In this document: piece by piece, positions 36,061 through 44,253 of the stretch
Layout: each line of letters starts with the position of its first letter
Numbering within the stretch: position 1 is the first letter of the stretch
DNA from: Acidaminobacter sp.
GTDB lineage: Bacteria; Bacillota; Clostridia; Peptostreptococcales; Acidaminobacteraceae
Length of the DNA stretch: 64,000 nt
Reading direction: 5' to 3'
Assembly (NCBI RefSeq): GCF_030247605.1
Contig: NZ_JAOTSB010000004.1
Coordinates: 116,096 to 180,095 of the forward strand
Translations under genes and position numbers: made by a program
The notes under the pieces: generated by a model
What the model was told of the DNA's origin: nothing
Seen by the model: the letters and a program-made list of their open reading frames with translations, nothing else
The model's database searches: none

Positions 36061-36089
36061 ACTATACTTAAATATCCATATATTGTCAA
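36061..36089 (-). promoter_or_regulatory. strong promoter of the Tad pilus operon
   Basis: TTGACA (36084-36089), 17-bp AT-rich spacer, TATAGT (36061-36066) on the minus strand, 30 bases before the tadZ start. It is nearly consensus for the vegetative sigma factor. Confidence 0.8.
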
Positions 36090-36142
36090 TAGTAATATTT
36101 TTACATTTCGCTGCACTTTCCTCCACAGCTCTGTTTTTACAC

Positions 36143-36185
36143 AAAAAAGACGAGGAAAATGGCACCTATCACCATTTTCCTCGTC
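36143..36185 (-). terminator. rplY terminator
   Basis: A perfect 14-bp stem, GACGAGGAAAATGG (36149-36162) with its complement at 36172-36185, and a run of six T on the minus strand (36143-36148). Confidence 0.9.
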
Positions 36186-36208
36186 AACTCTTAAGTTTAA
36201 ATTTTGAA

Positions 36209-36832
36209 CTATTCCTTTGAACCGATCAACTCAGGCTCAGCCGGTTCGTCTTCTGCGCCTTCTTTCACTTCCTCTTCCTTACTAGGTGCGCTGACAGCGA
36301 GCACAGTCAGGTCGAGATCCGTCAGCAGCGTGACTTTTTCCATGTTTTCGAAGACGAGATCCGAAACCCGAACGACATCACCAAACGCCATTCCTTCGAC
36401 ATCTACATAAACATGCTCAATCAAATCAGATGGCAAAGCTTCTATTTCAATTTCAGTCAGATGATCCTCCAAAATCGCGCCAATTCTTTCGATGTATTCA
36501 CGATTCTTAACCAGAATAGGTACTGGGATCTTGACGGTTTCGTTCGCTGAAAGTTCTTGGAAATCGACATGAATCAGCTGATCCTTTAAACCTCTGCGCT
36601 GAAAATCCTTGAGGACTACCATAGCTGATTTCCCATTGATTTCAACATCAAGAGTCGATCCCTTCGTATGGTACATCAGGAAACGATCCATTTGTTTGCG
36701 GTCCAGCTTAATACTTCTGGTCTCCTTGTTATGACCATAAATGACTGCGGGTACATAGCCTTGGGTTCGGATATATTTGATTTTATTCTTTCCGACCTCT
36801 GTCCTAAGATTTGCTTGTATCAATTCTCTCAT
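36209..36832 (-). CDS. rplY: 50S ribosomal protein L25 (Ctc type)
   Basis: A 207-residue L25/Ctc protein: N-terminal 5S rRNA-binding domain (about 1-95, with GYVPAVIYGHNKETRSI) and C-terminal TL5-type beta domain, ending in an acidic tail. AAGGAGG precedes ATG 36832. It is monocistronic, with its own terminator. Confidence 0.93.
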   Translation of the reverse strand: MRELIQANLRTEVGKNKIKYIRTQGYVPAVIYGHNKETRSIKLDRKQMDRFLMYHTKGSTLDVEINGKSAMVVLKDFQRRGLKDQLIHVDFQELSANETVKIPVPILVKNREYIERIGAILEDHLTEIEIEALPSDLIEHVYVDVEGMAFGDVVRVSDLVFENMEKVTLLTDLDLTVLAVSAPSKEEEVKEGAEDEPAEPELIGSKE

Positions 36833-36900
36833 GATGCTACCTCCTTATATCATTATGTTCAGAAGTATACATACCCCAAAAACCCTCATTTAACTCGGTT

Positions 36901-37131
36901 TTACTCGATCCATTGAAGGATTTCTTTAACATCCGCGACACGTCCGCTAACCTTGAGTTTTTCATCAATCACCAGACCAGGCGTTTTCATGACGCCATAT
37001 TTCAAAATGTCCCTGAACTCAGTCACTTTGACAACCTCAGCCTCAAGGCCTTTCTCAGCTAAAGCTTTCCTGACATTTTCTTCAAGTTTATAACAGCTGG
37101 CACACCCTGAACCCAAAACTTTTATAATCAT
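36901..37131 (-). CDS. small thioredoxin-like redox protein
   Basis: A 76-residue thioredoxin-fold protein with the active site CASC (Cys10, Cys13) and the cis-Pro motif KTPGLVID (about 48-55). It resembles the redox-active disulfide protein 2 family. It is the last gene of an arsR-permease-trx unit, 17 bases behind the permease, where such proteins are frequent partners of YraQ/ArsP permeases. Confidence 0.85.
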   Translation of the reverse strand: MIIKVLGSGCASCYKLEENVRKALAEKGLEAEVVKVTEFRDILKYGVMKTPGLVIDEKLKVSGRVADVKEILQWIE

Positions 37132-37148
37132 GATTTTCCCTCCTGTTT

Positions 37149-38156
37149 TTAAATAAATAGCGCATCCATGGCATTAAATGTATAGCCCATGATAATTATG
37201 CCGATGGTGACAATAGACACAAACACTACAAGAAGCTTTCTTTGGACCACTTGGCTCAGCATGATCATTGAAGGAAGTGACAACGCCGTCACAGCCATCA
37301 TGAAGGCAAGAACTGTACCTATTCCAACGCCCTTTAAAAATAATGCCTCGGCGATTGGAAGCGTCCCAAAAATATCCGCGTACATTGGGATCCCAATGCC
37401 TGCAGCAAGAATGACTGCAAATGGGTTTTTCTCGCCAATTACTTGCTCAACTACAGAGACAGGAATCCAGTTGTGAATCAAAGCACCTATGCCAACACCA
37501 ATCAAAACATACTTCCATACCCTGTGAATGATTTCAGACACCTGCTGCTTCGCATACCGCCATCTGTCGGAATTCGTCATTTCCATTTCTTCAGAATTGA
37601 CGTCCGGAAGTTCTCGTACATAAGCCTCAATGTATTGCTCCATCCCCAGCTTGTCAATCAGAGTACCACCGACAATCGCAATGATCAAACCAACTATGAC
37701 ATAAGCCACCGCAACCTTGACACCAAAAAAACTAACCAGAATCAGAACAGAAGCCAAATCTACCAGAGGTGAGGAGATCAGAAAGGAGAAGGTAACTCCT
37801 ATGGGGAGCCTGGCTGCAGTGAATCCCATAAAAATTGGTATGCTGGAACAGCTGCAAAATGGCGTCAAAGTACCCAGCAATGCCCCGAGAATATTGCCGC
37901 GTATACCTTTGATCCCGCCCAACAGGCGTTTTGTTCGTTCTGGAGGGAAATAACTTTGAATATAGGATATGGTGAATATCAAAAAAGATAACAAAATAAA
38001 GATCTTAATGGTGTCGTAAAGAAAAAATTGCACACTGCCACCAATTCTATCAGCAGTTTCAAGTCCCAGAACATTTTCAACAAAGCTTTGAACCAGGTTG
38101 TTCAGCCAGACCATTTTTAAAATCTGATCGTTAAACCACGCACCTAGAGCCGACAT
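37149..38156 (-). CDS. YraQ/ArsP-family permease (putative arsenical exporter)
   Basis: A 335-residue permease of the UPF0718 family with about eight membrane segments in two halves. The hallmark GTLTPFCSCSSIP motif (about 93-105) contains the Cys pair. Linked to an ArsR-type repressor with the arsenic-binding motif, it is probably an (organo)arsenical or related metalloid exporter. ATG 38156 has AGGTGG five bases upstream; a GTG three codons earlier is the alternative. It starts 17 bases after arsR. Confidence 0.85.
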   Translation of the reverse strand: MSALGAWFNDQILKMVWLNNLVQSFVENVLGLETADRIGGSVQFFLYDTIKIFILLSFLIFTISYIQSYFPPERTKRLLGGIKGIRGNILGALLGTLTPFCSCSSIPIFMGFTAARLPIGVTFSFLISSPLVDLASVLILVSFFGVKVAVAYVIVGLIIAIVGGTLIDKLGMEQYIEAYVRELPDVNSEEMEMTNSDRWRYAKQQVSEIIHRVWKYVLIGVGIGALIHNWIPVSVVEQVIGEKNPFAVILAAGIGIPMYADIFGTLPIAEALFLKGVGIGTVLAFMMAVTALSLPSMIMLSQVVQRKLLVVFVSIVTIGIIIMGYTFNAMDALFI

Positions 38157-38173
38157 ATAATCCACCTTCTATC

Positions 38174-38527
38174 CTATAATTTAGTAAGAACTGAGCATTG
38201 ATTCAGATATTTTTCCGCCATTCCAAGTCTTTCTTGATCCTGAATCAGAATATTGTCATCAGCAGCCTCATGAGACAGAAGTCTCAGAGACTCAATCATG
38301 ACATGATCATCCCGGTTCAAGGAATAATAGATAAATTGATCTTTTCTGTCATCCCTGACAACGCCTAGATCCTTAAGCTTTCTCAAGTGCTTTGATATTT
38401 TGGGCTGAGTTTCTCCCAAGATCCCCTGAAGTTGGCAGACACACAACTCTCGCTGTAATAAAACCATTAATATTCTTAGCCTTGTTTCATCTGACAGCGC
38501 TTTATAGCGATTGATCATTTGATCCAT
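38174..38527 (-). CDS. arsR: ArsR-family metalloregulatory repressor
   Basis: A 117-residue winged-helix repressor. The metal-binding motif ELCVCQL (about 27-33) gives the Cys pair typical of As(III)/Sb(III)-sensing ArsR. The recognition helix region is TQPKISKHLRKLKDLGVV (about 40-57). Two further Cys are absent from the immediate motif, but a Cys lies in the C-terminus (QCSVL). AGGAGG precedes ATG 38527. The gene heads the permease and thioredoxin genes and is expected to repress its own promoter. Confidence 0.9.
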   Translation of the reverse strand: MDQMINRYKALSDETRLRILMVLLQRELCVCQLQGILGETQPKISKHLRKLKDLGVVRDDRKDQFIYYSLNRDDHVMIESLRLLSHEAADDNILIQDQERLGMAEKYLNQCSVLTKL

Positions 38528-38577
38528 GACAGCCTCCTGAAGTTAGTCATATGTCCGTTCTCGTATATCCCTTTTTT

Positions 38578-38606
38578 AGTATATGCAATAATCGGCATAT
38601 TGTCAA
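38578..38606 (-). promoter_or_regulatory. arsR operon promoter
   Basis: TTGACA (38601-38606), 17-bp spacer, TATACT (38578-38583) on the minus strand, about 50 bases upstream of arsR. Confidence 0.8.
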
Positions 38607-38609
38607 CTT

Positions 38610-38625
38610 TATTTCCCGGGAAATA
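38610..38625. promoter_or_regulatory. perfect 16-bp palindrome matching the Noc-binding sequence
   Basis: TATTTCCCGGGAAATA is a perfect palindrome whose central 14 bases equal the B. subtilis Noc-binding consensus ATTTCCCGGGAAAT. It lies three bases upstream of the arsR -35. The genome encodes Noc (46015-46803). An ArsR operator is a less likely alternative. Confidence 0.75.
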
Positions 38626-38656
38626 TCCGAAAAGTGTCGTCTCCTCAAAATTTTGA

Positions 38657-38685
38657 ATAAAAAAAACTGCACTTACCGTGCAGTT
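38657..38685 (-). terminator. terminator of the dnaX-ybaB-recR unit
   Basis: AACTGCAC (38665-38672) and GTGCAGTT (38678-38685) form an 8-bp stem with a 5-base loop, followed by eight T on the minus strand. Confidence 0.88.
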
Positions 38686-38706
38686 CAGGTTTTCATATAT
38701 GATATT

Positions 38707-39309
38707 TTAGTCCAATCTTCTTCTGCCTTCAATAGCCTTCATTAATGTCACTTCGTCTGCAAATTCAAGATCTCCGCCAACTGGTATACCGTGGGCCAAG
38801 CGCGTTATAATGATCCCCGTCCCCTTTAGGAGCTTGGAAATATACATTGCAGTCGCTTCACCTTCAATAGTTGGATTTGTGGCGATTATAATCTCGTCAA
38901 CATCATGTTTTTGCAGCCTTAGAATTAATTCTTTGAGTTTGATGTCTTCTGGTCCAATGCCATCCATTGGTGAAATCGCACCGTGCAGGACATGATATAA
39001 GCCATGATATTCTCTTGTCCTTTCAATGGCAATAACATCCTTGGGTGATTCAACAACACAAAGGGTTTTTTGATCCCTCTTTGCTGATGTACAAATAGGG
39101 CACGGATCAACATCCGTCATATTAAAGCAGACTGAGCAAAAGATTATCCTCTGTTTGGCATACATGATCGCTTCCGCAAGGGAAGCGGCTCGATTCTCTT
39201 TTTCATTGACCAGATAAAACGCCAGGCGCTGGGCAGTTTTTCTTCCGACACCAGGAAGCTTTGCCAGCTCGTCAATCAGTAAATTCAGTGGCTGGGGCAA
39301 ATAGACCAT
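38707..39309 (-). CDS. recR: recombination protein RecR
   Basis: A 200-residue RecR: helix-hairpin-helix [14 protein letters not shown] (about 18-31), zinc finger CSVCFN to CPIC (about 56-73), TOPRIM domain with [12 protein letters not shown], and [12 protein letters not shown]. It acts with RecF and RecO in loading RecA at gaps. It lies 10 bases after ybaB. Confidence 0.97.
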   Translation of the reverse strand: MVYLPQPLNLLIDELAKLPGVGRKTAQRLAFYLVNEKENRAASLAEAIMYAKQRIIFCSVCFNMTDVDPCPICTSAKRDQKTLCVVESPKDVIAIERTREYHGLYHVLHGAISPMDGIGPEDIKLKELILRLQKHDVDEIIIATNPTIEGEATAMYISKLLKGTGIIITRLAHGIPVGGDLEFADEVTLMKAIEGRRRLD

Positions 39310-39318
39310 GTCGTTTGC

Positions 39319-39663
39319 CTAAAAAAGACCGGGGATATTCATACCACCCGTTACTTTGCCCATTTCTTTGGAAACCGCTTCTTCAGCCGTTCTCAACGCC
39401 TCGTTGACACAGACCAATATCAAGTCTTGAAGCATTTCAACATCCTCCGGATCGACCACTGAAGGATCAAGTGTTATCGAAAGGATCTCTTTCTTTCCGC
39501 TTACTTTGACAACTACTGCACCGCCACCGGCACTTGCTTCATAATTTGCTTTCTCAGCTTCTTCCTGTAGTCTCTGCATGTCTGCCTGCATTTTTTGTAC
39601 CTGTTTCATCATTTGATTCATATTCATGCCACCTGGCATCATTGGACCTTTTCCTTTAGCCAT
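39319..39663 (-). CDS. ybaB: YbaB/EbfC nucleoid-associated protein
   Basis: A 114-residue DNA-binding protein with a Met/Gly-rich N-terminus, the [18 protein letters not shown] helix and the conserved [14 protein letters not shown] and [10 protein letters not shown] segments. It lies between dnaX and recR, as in most bacteria. Confidence 0.95.
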   Translation of the reverse strand: MAKGKGPMMPGGMNMNQMMKQVQKMQADMQRLQEEAEKANYEASAGGGAVVVKVSGKKEILSITLDPSVVDPEDVEMLQDLILVCVNEALRTAEEAVSKEMGKVTGGMNIPGLF

Positions 39664-39728
39664 TTTAGTTCCTCCTTTAAAATGTTAATCCATTCTACTT
39701 TTAGTTTAACTTATAAAACAATTGTCCC

Positions 39729-41447
39729 TTACTTATCCTGAATTTCAAGTAAATCTGCCATATCTCCGAGAAGAGATTTAATTCTGTCTTCAGTTGATGG
39801 CCCTGAAATCGACCCTTTGTCTGGAATAACTTCGATCATAAACCCTACTGGATGACCGACAACACTCCTGAACGCCTCCTCAATGACTATCCGATTCGGC
39901 TCTTCACTCAACTTTTTGATATGCAGATCATGGACAGCCTTAAAACCAACGACTAAACGGCCCTTATCCATTTTTAAAGGTGTTCCGTCCACAAGAAACG
40001 CATAAACACGACCATTATTCTTTTGTAAGTATAACAGAATCTCCGGCCACAATCGAAGTACTTTCTCAGGATCAAGCGCTGAACTCGTACTTGATATTTC
40101 ATCCGTTTTTTTCTGTTCTGCCTTTTCTGCCTGTATCACCGAATCAGAGGCAGACTTAGATTCACTCAGAATCGGCTCAAGTCTTGAATTAGGATTAAGG
40201 ATCTCCGGCTTTGACGCCTGATAGGCTGGATGTTCGTCAGCAATAGTGTTATTTGATCCGCTTATTGATAAACCTTCTCCTGACGCCATCAGCCGCTTTA
40301 GAGCAAACAATTCTGCCTCTAATTTTTCAAGCCGCTCTATGGCGTCCGCAGCTGCGATAGATGCAGGGGTCATTGCTTTCAATAAACCTGTCTCTAAAAA
40401 AATCAGCGGGTTTTGCGCGTATTTAATCTGATTTTCAATCATTGACAACGCTTCAAGCAACTTTACAGCGCCGTTCAATCCAAACATCTTCGCCTGTGCT
40501 TTGACGCGGTCTGGCATTAATCCAGAAAATTTTAACATTTCCGGATGATCCGGCGCTGCTGCCGTCACCATGACATCGCGAAAAGCCAGTGTCATATCCC
40601 TGCAAAATGATTGCAAATTCGCCCCACTTACTGAAAGTTGGTTAAGGCTGTCTAGCACCAAGTTTCTTTCGCGCCTTCCAATTTGATCAATCAAATCCAT
40701 CATGAAATCAACGCCAATCAAGCCGAGGATTCGATCCACATCCTCTGCCCGAAGCAAATCAGCCGTTGACGTGAGGCAACGGTCGAGGAGACTGAGGGCA
40801 TCCCTGACTGCACCATCCGCCCTATTGATTATTTTGTCTAAAGCTTGTGTTTCATACACCATACCCTGAGACTCACAGATCAACTGCATTCTCTCCATCA
40901 AATCTTCTTTGCCCACTCTTTTGAATTCAAATTGCTGGCATCTGGATTGAATCGTTGCCGGAATCTTATGGGGTTCAGTCGTTGCAAGTATAAAAACGGC
41001 ATACTCAGGAGGCTCTTCGAGTGTTTTAAGCAAAGCGTTGAAAGCACTTGTCGAAAGCATATGAACTTCATCAATTATATAGACTTTATACTTGCTCCTT
41101 GATGGCGGATACTTAACATTTTCCCTAAGCTCTCGAATATCATCCACACCATTATTTGATGCAGCATCCATCTCAATGACATCCATCAACGTCTCATCTA
41201 AAATTGACAAGCAAATCTCGCATTTGTTGCAAGGATTATAATCTTTTCTTTCCGGGCAATTGATAGCTCGTGCCAGTATTTTGGCAGTGGAGGTCTTCCC
41301 TGTGCCTCGAGTTCCGGAAAAAATATAAGCATGGCCGAATTTGCCGCGTTCAATCTGACTGCGTAGAGTATCTACTATGGCCTTCTGTCCAATCAGATCT
41401 TCAAAGACTTTTGGTCTCCACTTCCTGTATAGCGCAGTATAGCTCAT
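39729..41447 (-). CDS. dnaX: DNA polymerase III tau subunit (and possible gamma by frameshift)
   Basis: Clamp-loader ATPase of 572 residues. Walker A GTRGTGKTS (about 45-53), zinc-binding cysteines (about 64-79), Walker B IIDEVHML (about 124-131), sensor 1 ILATTEPHKIPATIQSRC, followed by collar domain III (to about 360), a low-complexity linker and a tau-specific C-terminus. In the linker, codons 446-448 contain seven A; a -1 shift there leads to Asn-Gly-stop, giving a 449-residue product. ATG 41447 is preceded by AAAGGGCG. The unit continues with ybaB and recR. Confidence 0.96.
   Translation of the reverse strand: MSYTALYRKWRPKVFEDLIGQKAIVDTLRSQIERGKFGHAYIFSGTRGTGKTSTAKILARAINCPERKDYNPCNKCEICLSILDETLMDVIEMDAASNNGVDDIRELRENVKYPPSRSKYKVYIIDEVHMLSTSAFNALLKTLEEPPEYAVFILATTEPHKIPATIQSRCQQFEFKRVGKEDLMERMQLICESQGMVYETQALDKIINRADGAVRDALSLLDRCLTSTADLLRAEDVDRILGLIGVDFMMDLIDQIGRRERNLVLDSLNQLSVSGANLQSFCRDMTLAFRDVMVTAAAPDHPEMLKFSGLMPDRVKAQAKMFGLNGAVKLLEALSMIENQIKYAQNPLIFLETGLLKAMTPASIAAADAIERLEKLEAELFALKRLMASGEGLSISGSNNTIADEHPAYQASKPEILNPNSRLEPILSESKSASDSVIQAEKAEQKKTDEISSTSSALDPEKVLRLWPEILLYLQKNNGRVYAFLVDGTPLKMDKGRLVVGFKAVHDLHIKKLSEEPNRIVIEEAFRSVVGHPVGFMIEVIPDKGSISGPSTEDRIKSLLGDMADLLEIQDK
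40106..40112 (-). other. candidate -1 frameshift site in dnaX
   Basis: On the minus strand CAG AAA AAA ACG is followed in the -1 frame by AAC GGA TGA. An AAAAGG element lies about ten bases upstream, and 6-bp inverted repeats (ATCAAG/CTTGAT and AAGTAC/GTACTT) lie just downstream. Confidence 0.55.
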
Positions 41448-41496
41448 GGCAATTCGCCCTTTCTAAAACGATTAATAATCTGATAATGCTTTCTCT

Positions 41497-41502
41497 ATTA
41501 TA
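41497..41502 (-). promoter_or_regulatory. extended -10 promoter of dnaX
   Basis: TGTTATAAT on the minus strand is a perfect extended -10 (TGnTATAAT), 50 bases before the dnaX start and just after the ffs terminator. The -35 is weak. Confidence 0.55.
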
Positions 41503-41520
41503 ACAGAAGACTTCGTGAAG

Positions 41521-41546
41521 TAAAAAAAAAGAGAGCTTCCGCTCTC
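41521..41546 (-). terminator. terminator of the SRP RNA gene
   Basis: GAGAGC (41531-41536) and GCTCTC (41541-41546) enclose TTCC; nine T follow on the minus strand. Confidence 0.88.
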
Positions 41547-41563
41547 ATTTTTGCTTTTACCTA

Positions 41564-41834
41564 TTAACGCGCACCCGGCTGTGAAATCAAAATCATATGA
41601 ATTCCCGCAGCCGCAAATACTATCAGGCACCCTTGCGGCACATAGAACGATCTGCTTACCGCTGCTTTCTTCCGAACCTGACGGGGTTCACAGGGTGCTA
41701 TTGCGCAAGACCCGACAGTACCAGCGAACTGCGGGAAAAGCATAGTCTTAATTTCTCATCCGGGTTCGGACCCTGCTTGCAGCGGATTGCAGGTTATAGG
41801 GTTCCGCCAGGCTCCCAATCCATGCGCGGTTAAC
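41564..41834 (-). ncRNA. ffs: signal recognition particle RNA, long Firmicutes type
   Basis: About 270 bases. The conserved domain IV is clear on the minus strand: GTGAACCCCGTCAGG, then TTCGGAAGAAAGCAGC and GGTAAGC, followed by TGTGCCGCAAGGGTGCCTG. The 5' half carries Alu-domain elements like those of B. subtilis scRNA (CTGCAATCCGCTGCAAGCAGGG and GGGTCTTGCGCAA region). The ends are set by pairing of TTAACCGCGC (41825-41834) with GCGCGTTAA (41564-41572) and are accurate to a few bases. The gene lies between tRNA-Ser and dnaX. Short reading frames across it are not genes. Confidence 0.9.
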
Positions 41835-41847
41835 GACTTAAATAAAA

Positions 41848-41936
41848 TGGCGGAGAGGGCGGGACTCGAACCCGCGGGGCGGTTAAGCCTTACACGCTTT
41901 CCAGGCGTGCCCCTTAGCCAACTCGGACACCTCTCC
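41848..41936 (-). tRNA. tRNA-Ser (anticodon GGA)
   Basis: Acceptor GGAGAGG/CCTCTCC, anticodon stem CACGC/GCGTG with loop CTGGAAA (anticodon GGA, codons UCC/UCU), a long variable arm typical of class II tRNA, T arm GCGGGTTCGAGTCCCGC, and a genome-encoded CCA. It lies three bases after the tadA stop and 14 bases before ffs. Confidence 0.95.
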
Positions 41937-41939
41937 ACT

Positions 41940-42401
41940 TTATCTGTATTTTGTGCGCAGCTTTTCGAAAAATCCACTCATTATCTGAGCACATTCTTGT
42001 TCCAGAACGCCCTTTCGCAGCTGAACCCTGTGATTGATTCTCGGATCCTCAGACAAGTCATACAGCGAGCCAAAAGCTCCAGCTTTCCAGTCCTGAGCGC
42101 CGTAAACCACTCTCAAAATTCTAGCTTGATAAATTGCGCCTGCACACATCAGACAGGGTTCTATTGTAACATACAACGTACTGCCTGTCAACCTCCATGA
42201 ATTAAGATATTCTGAGGCATTTGTCAAAGCTATCATTTCGGCATGTAATTGAGCATTTTTTCCCAATTCTTTTAAATTGTGCCCTCTCGAAATGATCACA
42301 CCACGTCTCACGATCACCGCGCCAATGGGAACCTCACCTTTTGCAGCTGCTAATCGCGCCTCGTAAAGCGCTTCATGCATGTACATTTCATCATGCAGCA
42401 T
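41940..42401 (-). CDS. tadA: tRNA-specific adenosine deaminase
   Basis: Converts A34 to inosine in tRNA-Arg(ACG). The 153-residue protein has the HAEM zinc/proton-shuttle motif (about 52-55) and PCLMCAGA (about 82-89). I chose ATG 42401, five bases after GGAGG; a longer frame would run through the hairpin at 42424-42461. It lies between two tRNA genes. Confidence 0.95.
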   Translation of the reverse strand: MLHDEMYMHEALYEARLAAAKGEVPIGAVIVRRGVIISRGHNLKELGKNAQLHAEMIALTNASEYLNSWRLTGSTLYVTIEPCLMCAGAIYQARILRVVYGAQDWKAGAFGSLYDLSEDPRINHRVQLRKGVLEQECAQIMSGFFEKLRTKYR

Positions 42402-42423
42402 ACTTACCTCCAGTGTCAGGTTT

Positions 42424-42461
42424 GTGCCGTACCATGTTTGAATATCAACATGGTACGGCAC
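42424..42461. repeat. perfect 15-bp hairpin between tRNA-Arg and tadA
   Basis: GTGCCGTACCATGTT (42424-42438) and its exact complement (42447-42461) enclose eight bases. No U-run follows on the minus strand. It begins five bases after the tRNA-Arg CCA end. Confidence 0.8.
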
Positions 42462-42466
42462 AGCTT

Positions 42467-42543
42467 TGGCGCACTCGAAAGGAGTCGAACCTTCGACCTA
42501 CCGCTTAGGAGGCGGTTGCTCTATCCTACTGAGCTACGAGTGC
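42467..42543 (-). tRNA. tRNA-Arg (anticodon CCT)
   Basis: Acceptor GCACTCG/CGAGTGC, anticodon stem ACCGC/GCGGT with loop CTCCTAA (anticodon CCT, codon AGG), T arm with GGTTCGACTCC, and encoded CCA. It lies 51 bases after the deacetylase gene. Confidence 0.95.
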
Positions 42544-42594
42544 ATAGTGAGACAGCATCGTAAAAGTGGCTGAGCCGACAGCTACTTTACTATG

Positions 42595-43308
42595 TTAAAG
42601 AATTCCACACGATTTGTCAACGCCGAATCCATGAATCCTTGGTAAGTTTACGCCTGTTAGGCATTCGGCATACAAAGTTCCCGCCAAATAACCGAAATAT
42701 CGGTCTCTGGCTTTGATCACCTCCAGGAAACCACTATTTAAATAAGTTCTATTCTCGTTGCCATCACATCCAAATTGCGATGCATGGCATCGAAGAGCGT
42801 CCATTTTTAAATCATAGACAGTTGAAATGTCGTAGGTCACAGAGACATCAGCGACATCATTGATATAGTACATGTAAACCACTTCAGGACGGTAGGCTTT
42901 CAGCCCTTCACATTCAAATTTTACAAGCCCTGCTGACCAGCAAGCTTCCCGAAGTAGCGAAGCGCCATTTCCATGATCTGGATGGCGGTCATGCAGGTAA
43001 GGATAAAAAAGCCGCTTAGGTCTTAGACGTCTGATGAGTGATACAATTTGAGACACACTTTCGTTGTCAGTCTTTATGCCGCGGTCACTCATTTCAAGAT
43101 TTAATCGCTCATCCGCTCCAATCAAATGAGCTGCTGACATGCTTTCATTTCTTCTGCCTTCAGGTGTACCATTACTGGCCATTTCGCCAAGAGTTAAATC
43201 CACCATGACAATGTGCGCACCCCTTTGTGCTTCAGAAATCAGGAGCCCACCAATTCCTATTTCAATGTCATCTGGATGAACCCCAAATGCAAGAATATCG
43301 CACTCCAT
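42595..43308 (-). CDS. PIG-L family deacetylase (BshB1-like)
   Basis: A 237-residue zinc-dependent deacetylase with the metal motif HPDDIEIG (about 11-18), DLTLGEMASNGTPEGRR and HDRHPDHGN (about 105-113). It is closest in pattern to BshB1, which deacetylates GlcNAc-malate in bacillithiol synthesis. No other bacillithiol genes are in the window, so the substrate stays open. It follows the lipid kinase by 27 bases. Confidence 0.85.
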   Translation of the reverse strand: MECDILAFGVHPDDIEIGIGGLLISEAQRGAHIVMVDLTLGEMASNGTPEGRRNESMSAAHLIGADERLNLEMSDRGIKTDNESVSQIVSLIRRLRPKRLFYPYLHDRHPDHGNGASLLREACWSAGLVKFECEGLKAYRPEVVYMYYINDVADVSVTYDISTVYDLKMDALRCHASQFGCDGNENRTYLNSGFLEVIKARDRYFGYLAGTLYAECLTGVNLPRIHGFGVDKSCGIL

Positions 43309-43335
43309 ATGATTCCTCCAAGTTATTTAGATCTT

Positions 43336-44223
43336 CTAATCACAAAACATACAAATTTTTTCGTTTGCCAATGTAACCTTAACTGGCGTCGTTCCGACAA
43401 TATTTCCATCAACATTGAGAAGCAAACTTTTCTCCAAACTTTTAACTGAGACTTCCGAACAATTGTAATACTCAACTTCCTTTATATTGAGATGCTCTCC
43501 TTTAAAAATTGACGGAAACATGGCCATCAGCTTGAGTTTGGGAACATGATTGACAATACAAACATCCATTAATCCATCATCGATTTCAGCTTTTGGCGTG
43601 ATTTTCATTCCGCCGCCAAAATAACTGCCATTTCCTATTGCAACAATTAAGGTTCTCCTTTGTATCTTTGTCTGATCCATTTGAATCTCTACTTTTCTGG
43701 CTTTGTAGGTCATCAGTGATTTTAAAGTGCTTAGAAGATATGAAACAGGCCCTGGAAATACTTTCTTTATTTTTTCAGTATCAATAACAATTTGGCCGTC
43801 TATGCCCATTGCGCAGATATTTATGCATTTAATACCATTGCAGTCGAATAGATCAGCATTTTTAGTATTTCCCAGAATAATTGACTCTAAAATTATTAAA
43901 GGATCTTGTGAATTGTAAAGCACTTTTGAGAAGTCATTGCCAGTACCACATGGCAAAATCCCCGCTTTAATATTTTGGGCGCCAGACTGACAAATCCCCT
44001 GAATCATCTCTGTTAAAGTGCCGTCACCCCCAATGGCTACAATCTCATTAAAACCATCGCGAATTGCCTGCATTGTCAGTGCAGTAATTTGTCCTTTTGA
44101 CTGAGAGATTATCATTTTATACTCGATCTCAGTATTTTCGAATCGTTTATGAATGGGCTCCAAAAGTGTTTTCGCAGAACCCTTCCCAGCTGCAGGATTA
44201 ACTATAAACATCAGCTTTCTCAT
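43336..44223 (-). CDS. diacylglycerol/lipid kinase of the YegS/DgkB family
   Basis: A 295-residue kinase with FIVNPAAGKGSA (about 6-17), the GGDGTLTEMI nucleotide-binding motif (about 64-73) and GILPCGTGNDFSK (about 87-99). The C-terminal beta-sandwich ends LNVDGNIVGTTPVKV. It likely phosphorylates diacylglycerol or a related lipid. It lies downstream of parB; a perfect parS lies between. Confidence 0.88.
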   Translation of the reverse strand: MRKLMFIVNPAAGKGSAKTLLEPIHKRFENTEIEYKMIISQSKGQITALTMQAIRDGFNEIVAIGGDGTLTEMIQGICQSGAQNIKAGILPCGTGNDFSKVLYNSQDPLIILESIILGNTKNADLFDCNGIKCINICAMGIDGQIVIDTEKIKKVFPGPVSYLLSTLKSLMTYKARKVEIQMDQTKIQRRTLIVAIGNGSYFGGGMKITPKAEIDDGLMDVCIVNHVPKLKLMAMFPSIFKGEHLNIKEVEYYNCSEVSVKSLEKSLLLNVDGNIVGTTPVKVTLANEKICMFCD

Positions 44224-44237
44224 TCTTCACCCCGCAA

Positions 44238-44253
44238 TGTTTCACGTGAAACA
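44238..44253. promoter_or_regulatory. parS site 1
   Basis: TGTTTCACGTGAAACA, an exact match to the 16-bp parS consensus, directly beside the parB stop codon. Confidence 0.95.

Noticed and set aside
36061..36089. AT-rich stretch upstream of tadZ as a foreign-DNA boundary
   Set aside because: The AT content is local and explained by a near-consensus promoter; no repeats or integrase were seen at the ends of the Tad operon.
41551..42200. Several overlapping reading frames on both strands around the SRP RNA and tRNA-Ser
   Set aside because: They lie across conserved RNA genes, have no ribosome sites and no protein-like composition.
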